A stretch of 64,000 nt of DNA from Isoetes taiwanensis (lineage: Eukaryota; Streptophyta; Lycopodiopsida; Isoetales; Isoetaceae). The position numbers and the translations under genes were made by a program. Positions 1 through 11,200 of this stretch are shown one piece after another (the first letter of the stretch is position 1; every line of letters begins with the position of its first letter). The notes under the pieces were generated by a model that saw only the letters and a program-made list of their open reading frames with translations, was not told where the DNA came from and ran no database searches. The DNA lies in assembly GCA_021234155.1 (NCBI GenBank), contig JAJEKV010000073.1:124001-188000 (forward strand), read 5' to 3'.

Positions 1-700
1 TCAGTCGGGGAAAAGCTGTTCAATCTGGGGGAGCTTCACTTCTCTTTTGTCTTTGAAGGCTCTACAACACTCTGCGATGGGGAATGAAGTTGTGGTTCAT
101 ACACAAAAAGTCCACCAAAAAACAAAGATGGGGATGATGACACCCTGCGGGAGGAATCGGATGGTGAAGGAGGCGAAGATATGGTCGACTCCCCAAACCT
201 CGATCGGATGATCGGATCGGGGATTTCTGAGAGAGGGGCCTGAGAAAATGGGCGTCTAGCTTCCGGTATTATCCGTTGGGAATATCACACAAAGGCTGCT
301 TTGGACATTAGGCGGTGAAGGTTTGCCACGGGAGATGCCGTCTTGTTCAACCACGGGGAATTTAATCCAGCACATCTTTGGAGATTACGAACGATAGTGC
401 GACATCATTGCAGATCAATACTGCGGATGTCATACCTTTTAGCGAATCGGCGGTGAGTTGTTCATTTGGAAGTCGAGGAAGATCTGAAGGAAAAAGTCCG
501 GTTACGGGTTGTAGGCGGTCGGCGACCGATGAGGCGGCTCAAGTATTGCGAACCGGAGAAGGAGGTGCCATAAAGGATCAAGGATAGATATGCCAAGCGA
601 GAGTCGCGAGTTCTTTTCGGCGGAGCGCCCGGCGAACAAAGCGGCGGCAGCCTTTGCCCGAGAACACAATAGCGGCGGTGCCGGCTCGTAAGGTAAATAA
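1..700 (+). other. decayed coding-like DNA, unrecognised
   Basis: Short open stretches occur in several frames, for example 378-587 on the plus strand, but each is closed by stops or frameshifts. No family was recognised. Base composition is richer in G+C than the DNA after 4.8 kb and resembles the other broken frames downstream to 4.5 kb, so this is probably the start or remainder of the same decayed cluster. No promoter or splice structure could be defended. Confidence 0.35.
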
Positions 701-717
701 CTCTCTGAATCTTTCCA

Positions 718-1158
718 TTCTCGACTTTCTTGAGTCGAAAACCCTACCATCTAACATTTGCCGATTATCAGCGGGGTTTTCGACTACGACTCGTCCGAGT
801 CGAAGCTTCGAAATGTAACTGAGAAAATCAAAGGATGTGGAGCTTTTCGACTCGCGAGTCGAGAAAACCCTTAACCCGATAAAGAAAATTAGACATTCAA
901 GGGACTTTTCGACTTCGCGAGTCGAAAGCCTACCATCTAACATTTGCCGATTATCCTTTGGGGTTTCTCGACTTCGCGAGTGAAAGCGAAGTATCTGAAA
1001 AATCAAAGGATCGCGAGCTTTTCGACTCACTTGGTCGAGAAAGCCGAATATCTGAAAATCAAAGGATCGCGAGCTTTCTCGACGGTCGAGTCGAGAAGTG
1101 AAAGAAAATAAAAGAAAATTAGACATTCAAGGGACTTTCGACTTCGCGAGTCGAAAAC
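718..1158. repeat. cluster of eight imperfect palindromes
   Basis: Eight copies of a TCGACT...AGTCGA dyad lie here, near 718-741, 777-804, 844-867, 905-928, 964-986, 1018-1043, 1074-1100 and 1134-1158. The commonest core is CGACTTCGCGAGTCG. Between them longer phrases recur: CATCTAACATTTGCCGATTA appears twice, AAATCAAAGGATCGCGAGCT twice and AAAATTAGACATTCAAGGGA twice. The block therefore grew by local duplication of palindrome plus spacer. It lies between two decayed reading frames and codes for nothing visible. The same dyad recurs singly at 2.9, 3.9 and 4.7 kb. A role as a 3'-end or terminator hairpin is inference. Confidence 0.75.
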
Positions 1159-1266
1159 CGAACTACTATTCTTGTTTATTAGGGTGTTTGTAGATACTTT
1201 CATGCTCGACATTGGTACATTGTCCCGAATCGACCCTTATCGACGAGATCATACACGCTGGCAACA

Positions 1267-1890
1267 GTGGAAAGCATTGGGTTGTCCTCGGCGTCTAAAA
1301 AAGCAGGGCTCCCTCGGATAAGTGGAAGACCTTTGAGAAACTATGCGGATATGTTCTGGCTGGAGGGGCGAGGAAGATGGCGAGGGAGAGGAAGAAGAGG
1401 GAGAAGAAGAGAACACCAAGGAAAGGCAGGGGAGTCTCTCTCTCGGACCAATATGACCTCATTCTTAGCACTGAGGCGGTCTGGGAGAAATGGACGATAT
1501 ATGGGCTCAATGGACAAAGAGGCAAGGCTGAAGGACAGCAATGGAGAATTTCAAGCGGGCGGACCCCAAGTTGTTTGACAAGCGGTTCATGAAGAGGATC
1601 TGAGGGGCCTCACGGACAAAAGCGCTTGACCTACAAGGCAAAATCTTGGAGGAACAATCCTGGCTGAGGAAGACCGGGAGTTCTAAAGTGCGGGGCATAA
1701 AGGATTATGCCGCAGTCCTAAGCGGCGGCGTCGCGTTAGAAAAGGCATCCGGAGTTACGCAGCGTTGCATCTAATGAATACCATGATTTTGATTATTACA
1801 AGGAAAAAGGCTGCCCTTGATGAGGAAGACATGAAGGAATTGAACCGTCTATGTCAACCCTACATCAACACCAAGGCTGAAGCGTAAGCG
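1267..1890 (+). pseudogene. broken reading frame, unrecognised
   Basis: A coding-like path switches frame several times. It runs through an acidic/basic stretch near 1370-1440, a segment with SLSDQYDLILSTEAVWEKW (about 1435-1492), and one beginning MENFKRADPKLFDKRFMKR near 1541. A further stretch with ALDEEDMKELNRLCQPY lies near 1810-1866. Single-base shifts and stops separate the pieces, so no protein can be made. I do not recognise a family. The frame lies between palindromes at 1.1 and 2.9 kb with no intron signals, like the other frames of this cluster. Confidence 0.4.
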
Positions 1891-1955
1891 TCAAAACCCT
1901 TCCTTTCCACTGAGCGTGCTATGGCAATTGCGAAAAGGAAGCTTGGATTCGAGGG

Positions 1956-2838
1956 GTGGTCCCATTTAAAGGTGACGATAGCTCCCCCATTTACGGTTAC
2001 TTTGGGACACAAAGGGATTTGGTGGTGCAGGCGGCTTTTGGACCCGTGGCACTATTTGCCATCAATATGATCGAAGACCCCACCCTTTTTTATGACAAAG
2101 GCGACATAGAAGCGGTGGTACAAGGCGATTGTGCGGACATGGCCGACTGGATACTTTCGGTTTCCTTGTCTTTTTGCATGCCGGGAACAATCAAAAGCAA
2201 GCTTTGTCTCCCAATGGGCGGTGATATTAACTTCACCAACAAGATCATGCACTCCATATACGAACTTGATCATGAGTGCGGACTTGGCTACCCGAAGGCA
2301 CCAAGCTTTGCCAACATAGTTTTGGTTTTGATTTCAAGATCGGTGATGACGACACGGATAAGTGGTGGTCTAGCGAGCATCATTATCTCGACAAGTTCAT
2401 GATCTCTCAAGAAGCGGATGGAACCACGGAAGGGGGGGGTTTATGGAGGATGTTCCATCGATGGACAAGGTCGGCAAAGATGGTGCGACCAGGTCCTATA
2501 CATAGAATTCCCTATCCGGCCAAGAGTTATCAAGTACTTCATAACCCGGCTTGGTGGGGAAGATCAAATTGTATGCGAGTGGTACATGAATGGCTGTTCT
2601 CTCGAGGGGGCTATCTTTGTTTGGAATGAAACCTATATCCGTGGTTGGAAATAAGGACATGGTTGAAACCATTGATCATACACTGGATCTGCTTCATGAG
2701 CATTTCAAGGGGAGGAAGACAAATGGAAGCGATAAAGGCGGCGAGGGCGAGGGAGACAAAACGGCGGAGGCGAGGATGTCGAAGGTTTGGACGAGAATCT
2801 TTGCCGAAAACATTATTGAAAACACGAGATTGAGGTGA
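1956..2838 (+). pseudogene. broken reading frame, unrecognised
   Basis: The longest open part is 1956-2402 (148 codons). It continues with at least two frame changes into 2276-2440 (contains KIGDDDTDKWWSSEHHYLD), 2418-2654 and 2590-2838. The end contains a Gly/Glu/Lys-rich, hydrophilic stretch. The concatenated path would be roughly 290 residues, but the frameshifts make it non-functional. No domain was recognised: composition is mixed, with no clear signal peptide. A palindrome follows immediately at 2859, as after the neighbouring frame. It could belong to the same gene as the phosphatase-like frame downstream or be separate. Confidence 0.4.
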
Positions 2839-2858
2839 GTTTACTTTGCTCTATCGGT

Positions 2859-2938
2859 GTTTCTCGACTTCATGGTCGAGAAAACTTCGTTTCCCTTTCA
2901 ATACCTTTTCTTTTCATTCTCGACTCGCGAGTCGAGAA
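2859..2938. repeat. two palindromes, one perfect 22 bp
   Basis: 2859-2884 is an imperfect TTCTCGACTT/GGTCGAGAA dyad. 2917-2938 is a perfect 22-bp palindrome whose half-site is TTCTCGACTCG. They sit between the broken frame ending at 2838 and the phosphatase-like frame starting at about 2958. This is the cleanest member of the palindrome family scattered over the first 4.7 kb. Confidence 0.85.
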
Positions 2939-2957
2939 ACTCGTTCCTTTCGGCCGG

Positions 2958-3640
2958 ATGTCATCATTTCGGGGAATTCGAGGTCAGCGACTGGGATCAT
3001 TGTCAATGGATTCCAGCGGTTCCGTCAGCGAGGAGAATGAGAATGAAAATCGAGCAAGACACCGCTCCGCGCCGAGAAAGAACACGAAAAGATAATGATC
3101 CCGCATTTGGATCCCAGATGAACAGGAAATATGGTCGAGCCAAACTCCAAGCGGGATCAATTTGGTCCCCACCAAGCTTGTAATATTTGGCGTCAATGGA
3201 GTATTAGGCTGCGGTATACCGCGACAAAGAGCGTCCCAGAGATTAACACCTCGCATGGATCCCAATGAAAGCGAGCATAAAAAATAGTGTATCAGGGCCT
3301 AGAGCTAAGGAAATTATTGGCCCGGTGCACGGCGGATTGAAGTGGGCATGAGGTCTTGTATGGCAAAGAAAAAAATATTGTCAATGTTCTTGGTGTTCTC
3401 GGCATTTTCGGTTTTGAAGTTCAAGTTCGTTTGGGGAAGCGAAAGGGTCGAGCATGTGAAGGACCTCGATCCGGCCATCACAAAGGGGAAGCCTATAATG
3501 GTGAAAAGGTGGGCCGGGGTTTATGAGCTATTCGGGACTATGGCAAACACAACACGCTGATCATAGGCGACTCGCCTACAAGTGCTATCATAGCAGCGCA
3601 AAATACAATCATTGCTAAGCCATATCGACTTTGAAGAATA
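2958..3640 (+). pseudogene. FCP1/NIF-like HAD phosphatase remnant
   Basis: The order of motifs matches FCP1-homology (HAD-family, Ser/Thr phosphatase-like) proteins of the plant DLNG type. KLVIFGVNG at 3174-3200 sits where motif I (D-x-N/D-G) is expected. RIEVGMRSC near 3330-3356 corresponds to the 'FEVGIWSS' segment. KFKFVWGSE at about 3419 and KPIMVK at 3488 cover the motif III lysine region, and NTLIIGDSP at 3551-3577 matches the DDSP motif IV. Several in-frame stops (near 3095 and around 3280-3310) and a frameshift near 3535 break it. Both the motif I Asp and the first Asp of motif IV read Gly (GGC). The start ATG at 2958 is preceded by the palindrome at 2917. A host-gene fragment or a virus-borne phosphatase are both possible. 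Confidence 0.65.
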
Positions 3641-3812
3641 TGAGGCGGATAGGTGGTTGTCCTTCGGACTCATCTGTCTTGGCGGAATCCTCTTCGCCAT
3701 TCTTGTCGCCGCGTGTGCTTACGAACTATCCGAGCCTCACGGAACCCGATCGGAGAGCAAGCCGATCATGAGAGCTATGGGCGACAAATACTTTGGTGAA
3801 CAAGAAGAGTGA
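3612..3812 (+). CDS. short ORF with one transmembrane segment
   Basis: 66 codons. A hydrophobic helix (LSFGLICLGGILFAILVAAC, residues about 16-35) is followed by a charged tail ending FGEQEE. The ORF begins in the last codons of the phosphatase-like frame but in another frame, so it may be the C-terminal end of that gene after a one-base deletion rather than a gene of its own. No family was recognised. Confidence 0.35.
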   Translation: MLSHIDFEEYEADRWLSFGLICLGGILFAILVAACAYELSEPHGTRSESKPIMRAMGDKYFGEQEE

Positions 3813-3918
3813 CCCCGCTTCGAGATAGTCAAATTGTGTGAATATTGTAATCGAGCGTGAACACATGTATTGACCATTTTGTAATGAATATACTTGTATA
3901 TTGAGCCTTTTTCGATGC

Positions 3919-4697
3919 CTTTCTCGACTCATGAAGCATCGATCACCGTTGAAAGTCATGCTGTCGTGTATGGAATGAATGTTCTCCGTTGTAATTTGAT
4001 TTCAACATTCTTTTCTTCGTTTGACTAATGGCACCGTAATTGTTAATCATACTCTCCTTGCTCGGTGGTTTAGGCGCGAATCCGACACCGGCCGCAGATC
4101 CCGCCGCATCACAGACCGCTCCAGCGACTGAGATCCGGCTCAAGGGCGAAGAAATACCGATTCAGCACGCATCCAGGTCACGCTACACTCTTGCCCGGAC
4201 CTTTGGGACAAGGTTGCTCGCCCAATTGAGAGGTTGCTTTCGCTACACCACGGGAATAAAGAACGGCGAAGAACAAAGAAAGTCCAGGAAGCTCAAGGCA
4301 TATTGCAAGCATTGCATAACATCCACGGAGGTTGGGGAAGGAGCATATTCGATGAAAGGTGCGGGAGGCGAGTGGAGAAGTCGGGTGGACAGTCGGCCCG
4401 GTAGCTCGAGAGGCACCTCCACGTGAGGCATTCCACACTCAGGGTTGCCCCCAAGGCTTACAGGCGGCATGAAGAAGCGCCACAAGTTAATCCCCTAAGG
4501 TGGACCACCTACCAAGATGATGTAACGTGGTGACAGCAAGACCGCCATGGTCTCTGCGGTCCGATGTAAAATACATTGTATCTGTTCAATTTATTAATAA
4601 AAATTCTTTTTCAACTACATCTTTGGTTTCAAACTTTAATGAATTTCCTTTGTTTCAGTTGCATTGTTTTTGTTCTCGACTCGCGAACCTGGGAAAA
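3919..4697 (+). pseudogene. decayed frame between two degenerate palindromes
   Basis: Degenerate palindromes (TTCTCGACTC start) lie at 3921-3941 and 4673-4697. Between them, 4040-4426 is open: a short hydrophobic start (MLIILSLLGGLG) then Ala/Pro- and Arg-rich sequence. A second, equally open frame from about 4160 to 4400 reads DLWDKVARPIERLLSLHHG. Which frame was real cannot be decided. An AATAAAAA polyadenylation-like signal lies near 4598. No family was recognised. This is the last member of the GC-richer cluster; after about 4800 the DNA becomes AT-rich and non-coding. Confidence 0.3.
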
Positions 4698-5159
4698 CTG
4701 CAGCACAGCTCGCATTCCGAGTTTTATTCAAAAATTCGAATTAAGGATAGTTTTCGGGTCGGGGTGCTACTTTTTATGTAAATTAACCGGGTTCCGAAAA
4801 AAAATGGGAATGGAATGAGTCCCACTTTAATTAAATACGACTTGCATATTAATCTTTTGATTCCAGCTTGTTGAAGACTACAAAGACTCTTCTTCAATTT
4901 ATGAAATATAATCTGGGTGTTGTTGATCTTTGAACCTTTAGGTTGTTACAAGTACATATGCCCTATATATCCTTCTCTAAATTCCATTAAGAAACACATA
5001 TTTGAAGTCTAGATGTGTCACTATTTTGAGGTTGCAAGGGCTAGGACTGCTCTAAATGTTGCCATCCTTACTAGGGGTGGCCCAAACCTTGCAGTACCAC
5101 AACGAGTACGTAAACATGAAATCAATGAGAGCGCATAACTAAATTGAGTTAACTAAATT

Positions 5160-5510
5160 AATATATATTTTAGCATCTACGGAGGCCACATTAGCCTATG
5201 GAACAAGTACATGCATTTAAAAGTCAAAATATTACTACGAGGATTAAAAAACCCTACCCATAAGGGATTTCGAGCTAAAAAACCTCTGCAGTAATAAATC
5301 TAGTAATTATTAGGGTTTTCAAGGGAAAAACCTTTGCAATAATAAATCCAGAAATCATTGGTGCAACTAGGTTTGCCCAACTGGCAAGTAAAACATCAAT
5401 AATCATTACAGTTTTCGAGGGAAAAACTTTTGCAGTAATAATATAGTAATCATTGGTGTGACTAGATGTTGGCCCAACTTGCGAGTAAAACATCATGCTT
5501 TGAATTGAGA
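5160..5510 (-). repeat. diverged LINE 3'-end copy with internal tandem duplication
   Basis: 5163-5300 matches the 3' end of the minus-strand LINE at 14.7 kb: TTTTAGCATCTACGGAGG..., ...AGCCTATGG, then a GGATTAAAAAACCCT...AAGGG section. From about 5310 a unit of roughly 100 bp (TTTTC-A/G-AGGGAAAAAC ... ATTGGTG ... AAAACATCA) is present twice in tandem. It is non-coding. Confidence 0.6.
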
Positions 5511-8500
5511 GGACTAGCAAAATATAGGAAGCCAAATATGAGATTGAAGGATACTCAGATAAAGTAAGGTTCGAGCAAGCAACCTATAATGTGTTTTAAG
5601 TACAATGAATTGGCCATTCCTATCGATAATTTATTTGTTAAGTGGGATGAAATGACTATTTTTGCTAATTTTTTTTAAAGCATAGGTCTAACCCAAATGG
5701 TAATTCTTTGATCAAGTCTCTAATATAGCTATAAGTAACACATGCCCGTAATTTAATTGTTACACCTTAAATAAATGCCCAAATAGTTTAATAACTCAAG
5801 TTATATGTCGATAGTCTCAAAGGAGGTCAATGCTATGATAGATGTTATTATTACTACATTTGATAAGTAAGTATAGCTCTGATAAAGACCCCAGGGACCT
5901 TGCAAATTTGTTATTCTCTAGTGGAATGCTCCACGCTTTGAATAGCCATTTTGTTGGCCAATATCCTTCATCCATGGAACTCAAATGGCCGAAATGTTGG
6001 TATCTCCAAATAACCATATAATGAATTGGCCATTCCAATCCTTTAGCTGACAATAAACTGCTAACGAATAGCGAATCTACACCTACTAAATAGCTCATCC
6101 TATTCAGGCCATCTAGAGGACCATTAGAATCACACATTTACTAAATAGCTACCTCACCTTACTCAGAACGTACAGGGCCGAGGGGACCACTAGAATATGT
6201 GGTTCAAAGGACCATTAGAATAAGGGAACCACTAGAATATGTGGTTCAAGGGACCACTAGAATAAGTGATTCAGGGCCGGATGACCTGTGGGGGTAACTA
6301 AAAATTTTTGGTAGTAATCTACCAAGAGATATCAATAGGTTGAAACATGTTGGGTCGGTCGTGATTGAGACATGATTCTGAAGAGGAGGTTAACCTCCTC
6401 CTCGAGGGGATTATGGAGAGGTTATTTTGCATTGCCAACTAAGAGGGTTATTTTGCATTATCCTTTGAGAGGAGGAGGTTGACCTTCCTTAGCCACTTGT
6501 CCGTGCGTGAGCTGATGACTAGGTGTCTGAACAGAAGTGCAGATGGAATTTTAGGATTCTCCCGATCCTTTGCTCAATGCCAAAAGATTAGCTGAATCGT
6601 GGAATTAGATGTCTAGATATAAAAGTCCAATCCGACGCCCATGTCTATCATGGAATTCTTTGCTACATATTCTAAACGAGGTGCACCTTGGACTACCACA
6701 GGTACCAGAGTCGTCGGATTCGTCGATCCTACGGCCCAGATTGTATGTTGGGGTCTCTGAGCACCTCTAGGTTCGCTTATAATCATTTATGATTGGAGGC
6801 GTTTGTGAAATATGAAATACGATTTCACCTAAGGTTTTGAGGGAATATCGAAACTCTATACGGCTTTGTCTAAGATTTTAGAATATGAAATACGGAGGTT
6901 CAAACCTCTACCAAAATAATTCAATGTCCTAATAAGACTACTTTAACCAATGTACCTAGTGAGCTAATGTGATTATTTTTTATCTTGAGTCTATGTTTTT
7001 TTTTTTATAACAATCTATTCAATTGTTTAGGGATATATATAGTCTATGGTTTTAGGAATTGTTATTTTTACATGCATATCAAATCCCCCTGAAACCCTCT
7101 GTTATTTTGCTACATATTCCAGTTCAAGTTGTGTAGATGACGTGAAGAAATTTTTGATAATTCTTGAATTTAGAATAGAGCGTTGCCATAAAGATTTGCC
7201 CGATTTTGATAAATTGTAGTAGATCAGATCAAATTCATGTAGACGAAAGCATTTTTTTGGCCAAATTGGTCGATCTATTGCCCAGAAGGGGAATTTGCAT
7301 ATAACGCCCCAATATTCTCCAGTTCTAACAGCAGGGGATCCCCTATTTGGCCCCAATTTTTTAAGGGATAATTGGGTCGATATAGATCTTTTGCTTACGA
7401 AATTCAACTCAAACATGGAGCATCTGGGTCTTCAGCCATCCAATTCGATCAGAAAATATTTCTACAGAGTGGAACGTACCTATACTTCCTATATTTCAAG
7501 CTTGGTTCTTACAGTTCATGGCGTAAATGAATGGGTCAAAAGATTTGCCCAATTTTTCATATCTCATGCTTTTAGAAATGGGCTTGAGGATCATATGTAG
7601 ATCCTTGCCGATTTGTAGAAGATGATTTTATAGATGCATGTATCGGTTGACAGCCATCGCAAAATAGAGCATTGAAACATCAAACCAGAGCCAAACCAGA
7701 TTCCATCTGAATAAGAGCCACAGAAACATCACAGATTCTAAACTAGAGCCACAGAAACATCACAGAATAGAAAGAGAAATGTTGCAAAACAGGAAGAGAG
7801 CCATGATGAGACAAGAACATAGCAAGATTATCGCCATAATTTCTCAAATATTCAAATATTCCCAAGGATTACGACAGTAATTATCTTAATATAAGGAAAG
7901 AATATTCCAAGAGTTATGCATTATAACCTTGATTTGATCGGACGGTGGGGAGCAGCTGGATCTGGTGAACTTGTGAGGACAAGTGGTTAAGGATCACTCA
8001 TGACAACCGCAGCTCTTGCCAAATATTTGACAAACAGAGCAACCAAGCAAGCAGCAATACCATCCTAAAGGATCTGCAGAAACCCAGCAAATATATGCTA
8101 TTTTAAACACTTTCTTCTTTAAACTTTCAAGAGGGCCTGCATTTTGAATAGCCCCTAGGTCAAGATAACATGCCGAATAATCTTTATTATCCCAATATGC
8201 ATCATGTGCAAGAAAACATAGTTAGTAAAATTTCGGTCATATTTGCAGCTCTTTTTGCAAAATCAAGCAAGGATATATGGAAAAAGAACACAAATGCGCT
8301 ACGTTATCAAAAGTTTTCTTACTCTTAAAAACAGAATTTTACTCATCTATCTTCATTCGGACACATCTATATAGGTCCATTTACCCTAGTATTCTAGAAG
8401 TGTCTGCAAACATACAAGAGTGTATGATTTTATAGATTCCAGCTATCATGTAAATTACAGAAACAGAGCGATGTATTAAGCTCCAATTGCAGCGACAGGA

Positions 8501-8574
8501 TTTGGGCCACCATATCTGGCATTTGGATTTGACTGGCTTTGCCATATGCAGTTGATGTCTTCGGCACTGAGAAA
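5511..8574. other. AT-rich intergenic DNA, no supported gene
   Basis: I see no gene with a recognisable domain. 6178-6268 is a short tandem array of a roughly 24-bp phrase (GGACCACTAGAATATGTGGT and variants). A 7295-7600 plus-strand frame of 101 codons has ordinary composition but no family, start context or neighbour to support it. AGAGCCACAGAAACATCACAG is repeated at about 7707 and 7747. Confidence 0.6.
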
Positions 8575-8876
8575 TTGAGTTGATCATGCATATGCCTTCC
8601 TCATTTTATAGCTTCCACACTGCTACATGCTTTTAACAATGCTTGAAAATATCACTTTATCTGGCTCACTCATCGTCTACACAAGGCTACTAGGTCTCTA
8701 CACCCCAAAGATCGAAGCCATTGAGTTGATCATGCATATGCCTTCCTCGTTTTATAGCTCCCATGCTGCTACATGCTTTTACAATGCTTGAAAATATCAC
8801 TTTATCTGGCTCACTCATAACTAAAGGGTCTAAACTAGAAGCATCGTCTACACAAGGCTACTAGGTCTTTACCCCC
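8575..8876. repeat. tandem duplication, two units of about 146 bp
   Basis: The sequence starting TTGAGTTGATCATGCATATG at 8575 starts again at 8721. The shared text includes CTGCTACATGCTTTT, AATATCACTTTATCTGGCTC and ATCGTCTACACAAGGCTACT. The second unit carries a roughly 25-bp insertion (AACTAAAGGGTCTAAACTAG region). Non-coding. Confidence 0.85.
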
Positions 8877-9120
8877 CTTCCCAATATAGGAGGTGTGCAA
8901 GCATGTTCAACCAATATCGTATATCCATATAATATGATAAATAATAAGAATAACATCTAACCCTAATCACATGCATCTAACTTACAGTTAGGGTTCATTG
9001 ATTAGGGTTCGAGATCCAAACTGAGGGTTCTAGAATGGCTCTACTAAAGATACAAAATGCTAACTCATCTAGAATCCTAACTTTTAGATGATCTACCAAG
9101 GAAACTACTCCAAATACCTG

Positions 9121-9985
9121 TGTTGGAGGAACTTCCACCTGCTCCTGGCATCTCCATTATTTTGCGAGTGTTCGGGGTAGCTCCCACTCCTTCTGGTGGG
9201 CACACGGTCCTGGGGCTGCTGTACTGTGCTATCTGCAGCGCACGATTCTCGAAATGGAGTTTCGAGCGGGGACAGGGTTTCAGGAGTGTTGGAGCCGGAA
9301 AATGGCCTAGGGTTAGGGTTTAGCCATGGACCACCCTTCGTGGTGGTATATATGATATTGTGTATGATTGCTAGGTGCTAACATGTATGTACACTTTTGA
9401 TGTATAGGATTCTCATAGAGGACATGGGATGAATGACACCTCTGTGTCCTTCACCCGGACACTCGGTCATTCCAAATAATCCGAGTTAGACGAAGGGCCT
9501 TTCCATAGTGATGTAGTCATCAAGGGAGGGGAATTTCCCGTATTTGTATGATGGGAGCATCGTATAGATTCTGGGAGCATCACAATTTTTAAAAGGTTCT
9601 AGAATATTCTAGAACCTACATGCATGTGCGACGCTTGGCGTGATGTCATCTATTGGAGTGGCACAATCTTGACCATTGGCCTAGATATATAAGGAGGCAC
9701 CTCCTTCTTGTCAAAGCATTCCGGTTCAACGCCAGTCTTGAGCCTTCTAGGCATCTGTCTCGTGTTTCTATTCTATTCTATTTGCTTGCCTTCAGACCAT
9801 TGTACTCTTAATTCTTGTTCATATATTAGATTCGTTGCCGATCTTGGCATTTTGCTCCGTATTTCTTGCATATTTTCAAGTATTTTCCTTGTTTTCGCGT
9901 AGGTTCATGACACCTTCCAGATCATGCTAAAATCCAGGGTTTGAAATAATTCCTCCATTATACATTGCTTCTGCAGGATCTAACA
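9121..9985 (+). promoter_or_regulatory. LTR-like segment with perfect heat-shock element and TATA box
   Basis: 9597-9614 is TTCTAGAATATTCTAGAA, four perfectly alternating TTC/GAA units, centred in a 22-bp palindrome (9595-9616). This is the textbook target of heat-shock factor trimers. Downstream come TGATGTCA (9641-9648, bZIP-like), CCATTGG (9673-9679, CCAAT-like) and TATATAA (9686-9692), a normal spacing for a heat-inducible plant promoter. A transcript starting near 9720 would run into an unrecognised frame at 9708-9902. The block begins TGTTGG at 9121 and a CTAACA lies at 9980-9985, as in an LTR. I see no clean target duplication or adjoining gag/pol, so solo-LTR status is inference. Confidence 0.6.
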
Positions 9986-11200
9986 AACACTATAGCTATC
10001 CATTATTTAGAAGGCATGTTATGTAGGCCATTCAATCATATGATAAACCTGATGAAAAAAAATAGATCTTTTGATTTGCTATACTAGGATTTCAATTGAG
10101 AAGACAAAATAAGATGATGAATGCGACCTGAAGAAGATGTGCTGATATGAAGAGAGGTTGAATAACTTTATTGAAAGCATGAGAGAAATTAAAAGAAAGA
10201 TGCAATATGATCATGCAGACAAACATCTCATCATAGCATGCTTTTACTCACGAGTTAATCCATGATTTGAGGTGGTGGTGCTCCTTTTCCAAAGTTGTAA
10301 ATGTAAGATTTTTGGGGAGAAAAGAGGTTTAAATAAAGAAAAGGTTAAGAAAAAGAAAAACAAAATTCAGAAAAGGCAGAATGTTTTGGGCAATCCATGT
10401 TCTTATCTACCTTTGTACAAAGAAAGATGCTAGCATATCTTGTTCCCCACTGTATAAGTTTTGCATTTTCACTTGTTTCCCATAACTTTTCCCCTGTTGT
10501 TTGTTGCTTCCATATCTCCTATTCAGAAAATCGCTCTTAGTCTATGGAATACCATCTCTTGATTAGTTGGCTAATGGGGAGTTCAAACCCACAGTTGAAA
10601 ACTTTGATTCCTTTTCCTCTTTCAAATTGACTTTGAATGGCTTAATGTGCTCCTCAAAATCTCTTGTACTAAGGTCATAAGCAGAAGGTATAGATACTCC
10701 ACAGCGTATTGTTTGTCAAAAACTTTATATTGACATTTAAACCTGCAACTCTAATGATACAAGAGAACACAAGTGCGTGAATCTCCACTAACATCTCATG
10801 CTCCCTCGATGCGCCCCTTAATCACAACAGCTTGCACCTAAAAGACCACTGCAAAGGCAAAACTTGAGAAGGAATTGGTGGGCAACACTTACCAACATCA
10901 AAGGCTTGTTTGCCCCATCAGCTATTGCAGCAGCCCTATAAGAGTTAAAATACATAAGAACTGTTGTAAGATACTCCGCAGTAAGAGTGGACAGCAAGGG
11001 TTCCAGCTAACGTAGAATCGTCAGATACAGGATTTGCCATGGATTTCCTCTTATCCCTTCAGACGAGATAAAGAAGCCAATAGGCATGGAAAAAATACTC
11101 CGAAAAAAATCGGGGCTTCTGTGTTGCATTGGAATTGTTTGTGTTTAACTATCTCTATAGAAAACTGCCGGCCTTGCCATAGGTATGTCAGTGGAAGAAG
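9986..11200. other. intergenic DNA, nothing recognised
   Basis: AT-rich, with no frame of note and no repeat matching other parts of the window that I could see. Confidence 0.5.

Noticed and set aside
578-1126. Long minus-strand frame over the palindrome cluster
   Set aside because: Its Ser/Arg/Phe-rich repeats (STRE, RESRSS) come from translating the TCGACTCGCGAG dyads; composition follows the DNA repeat, not a protein family.
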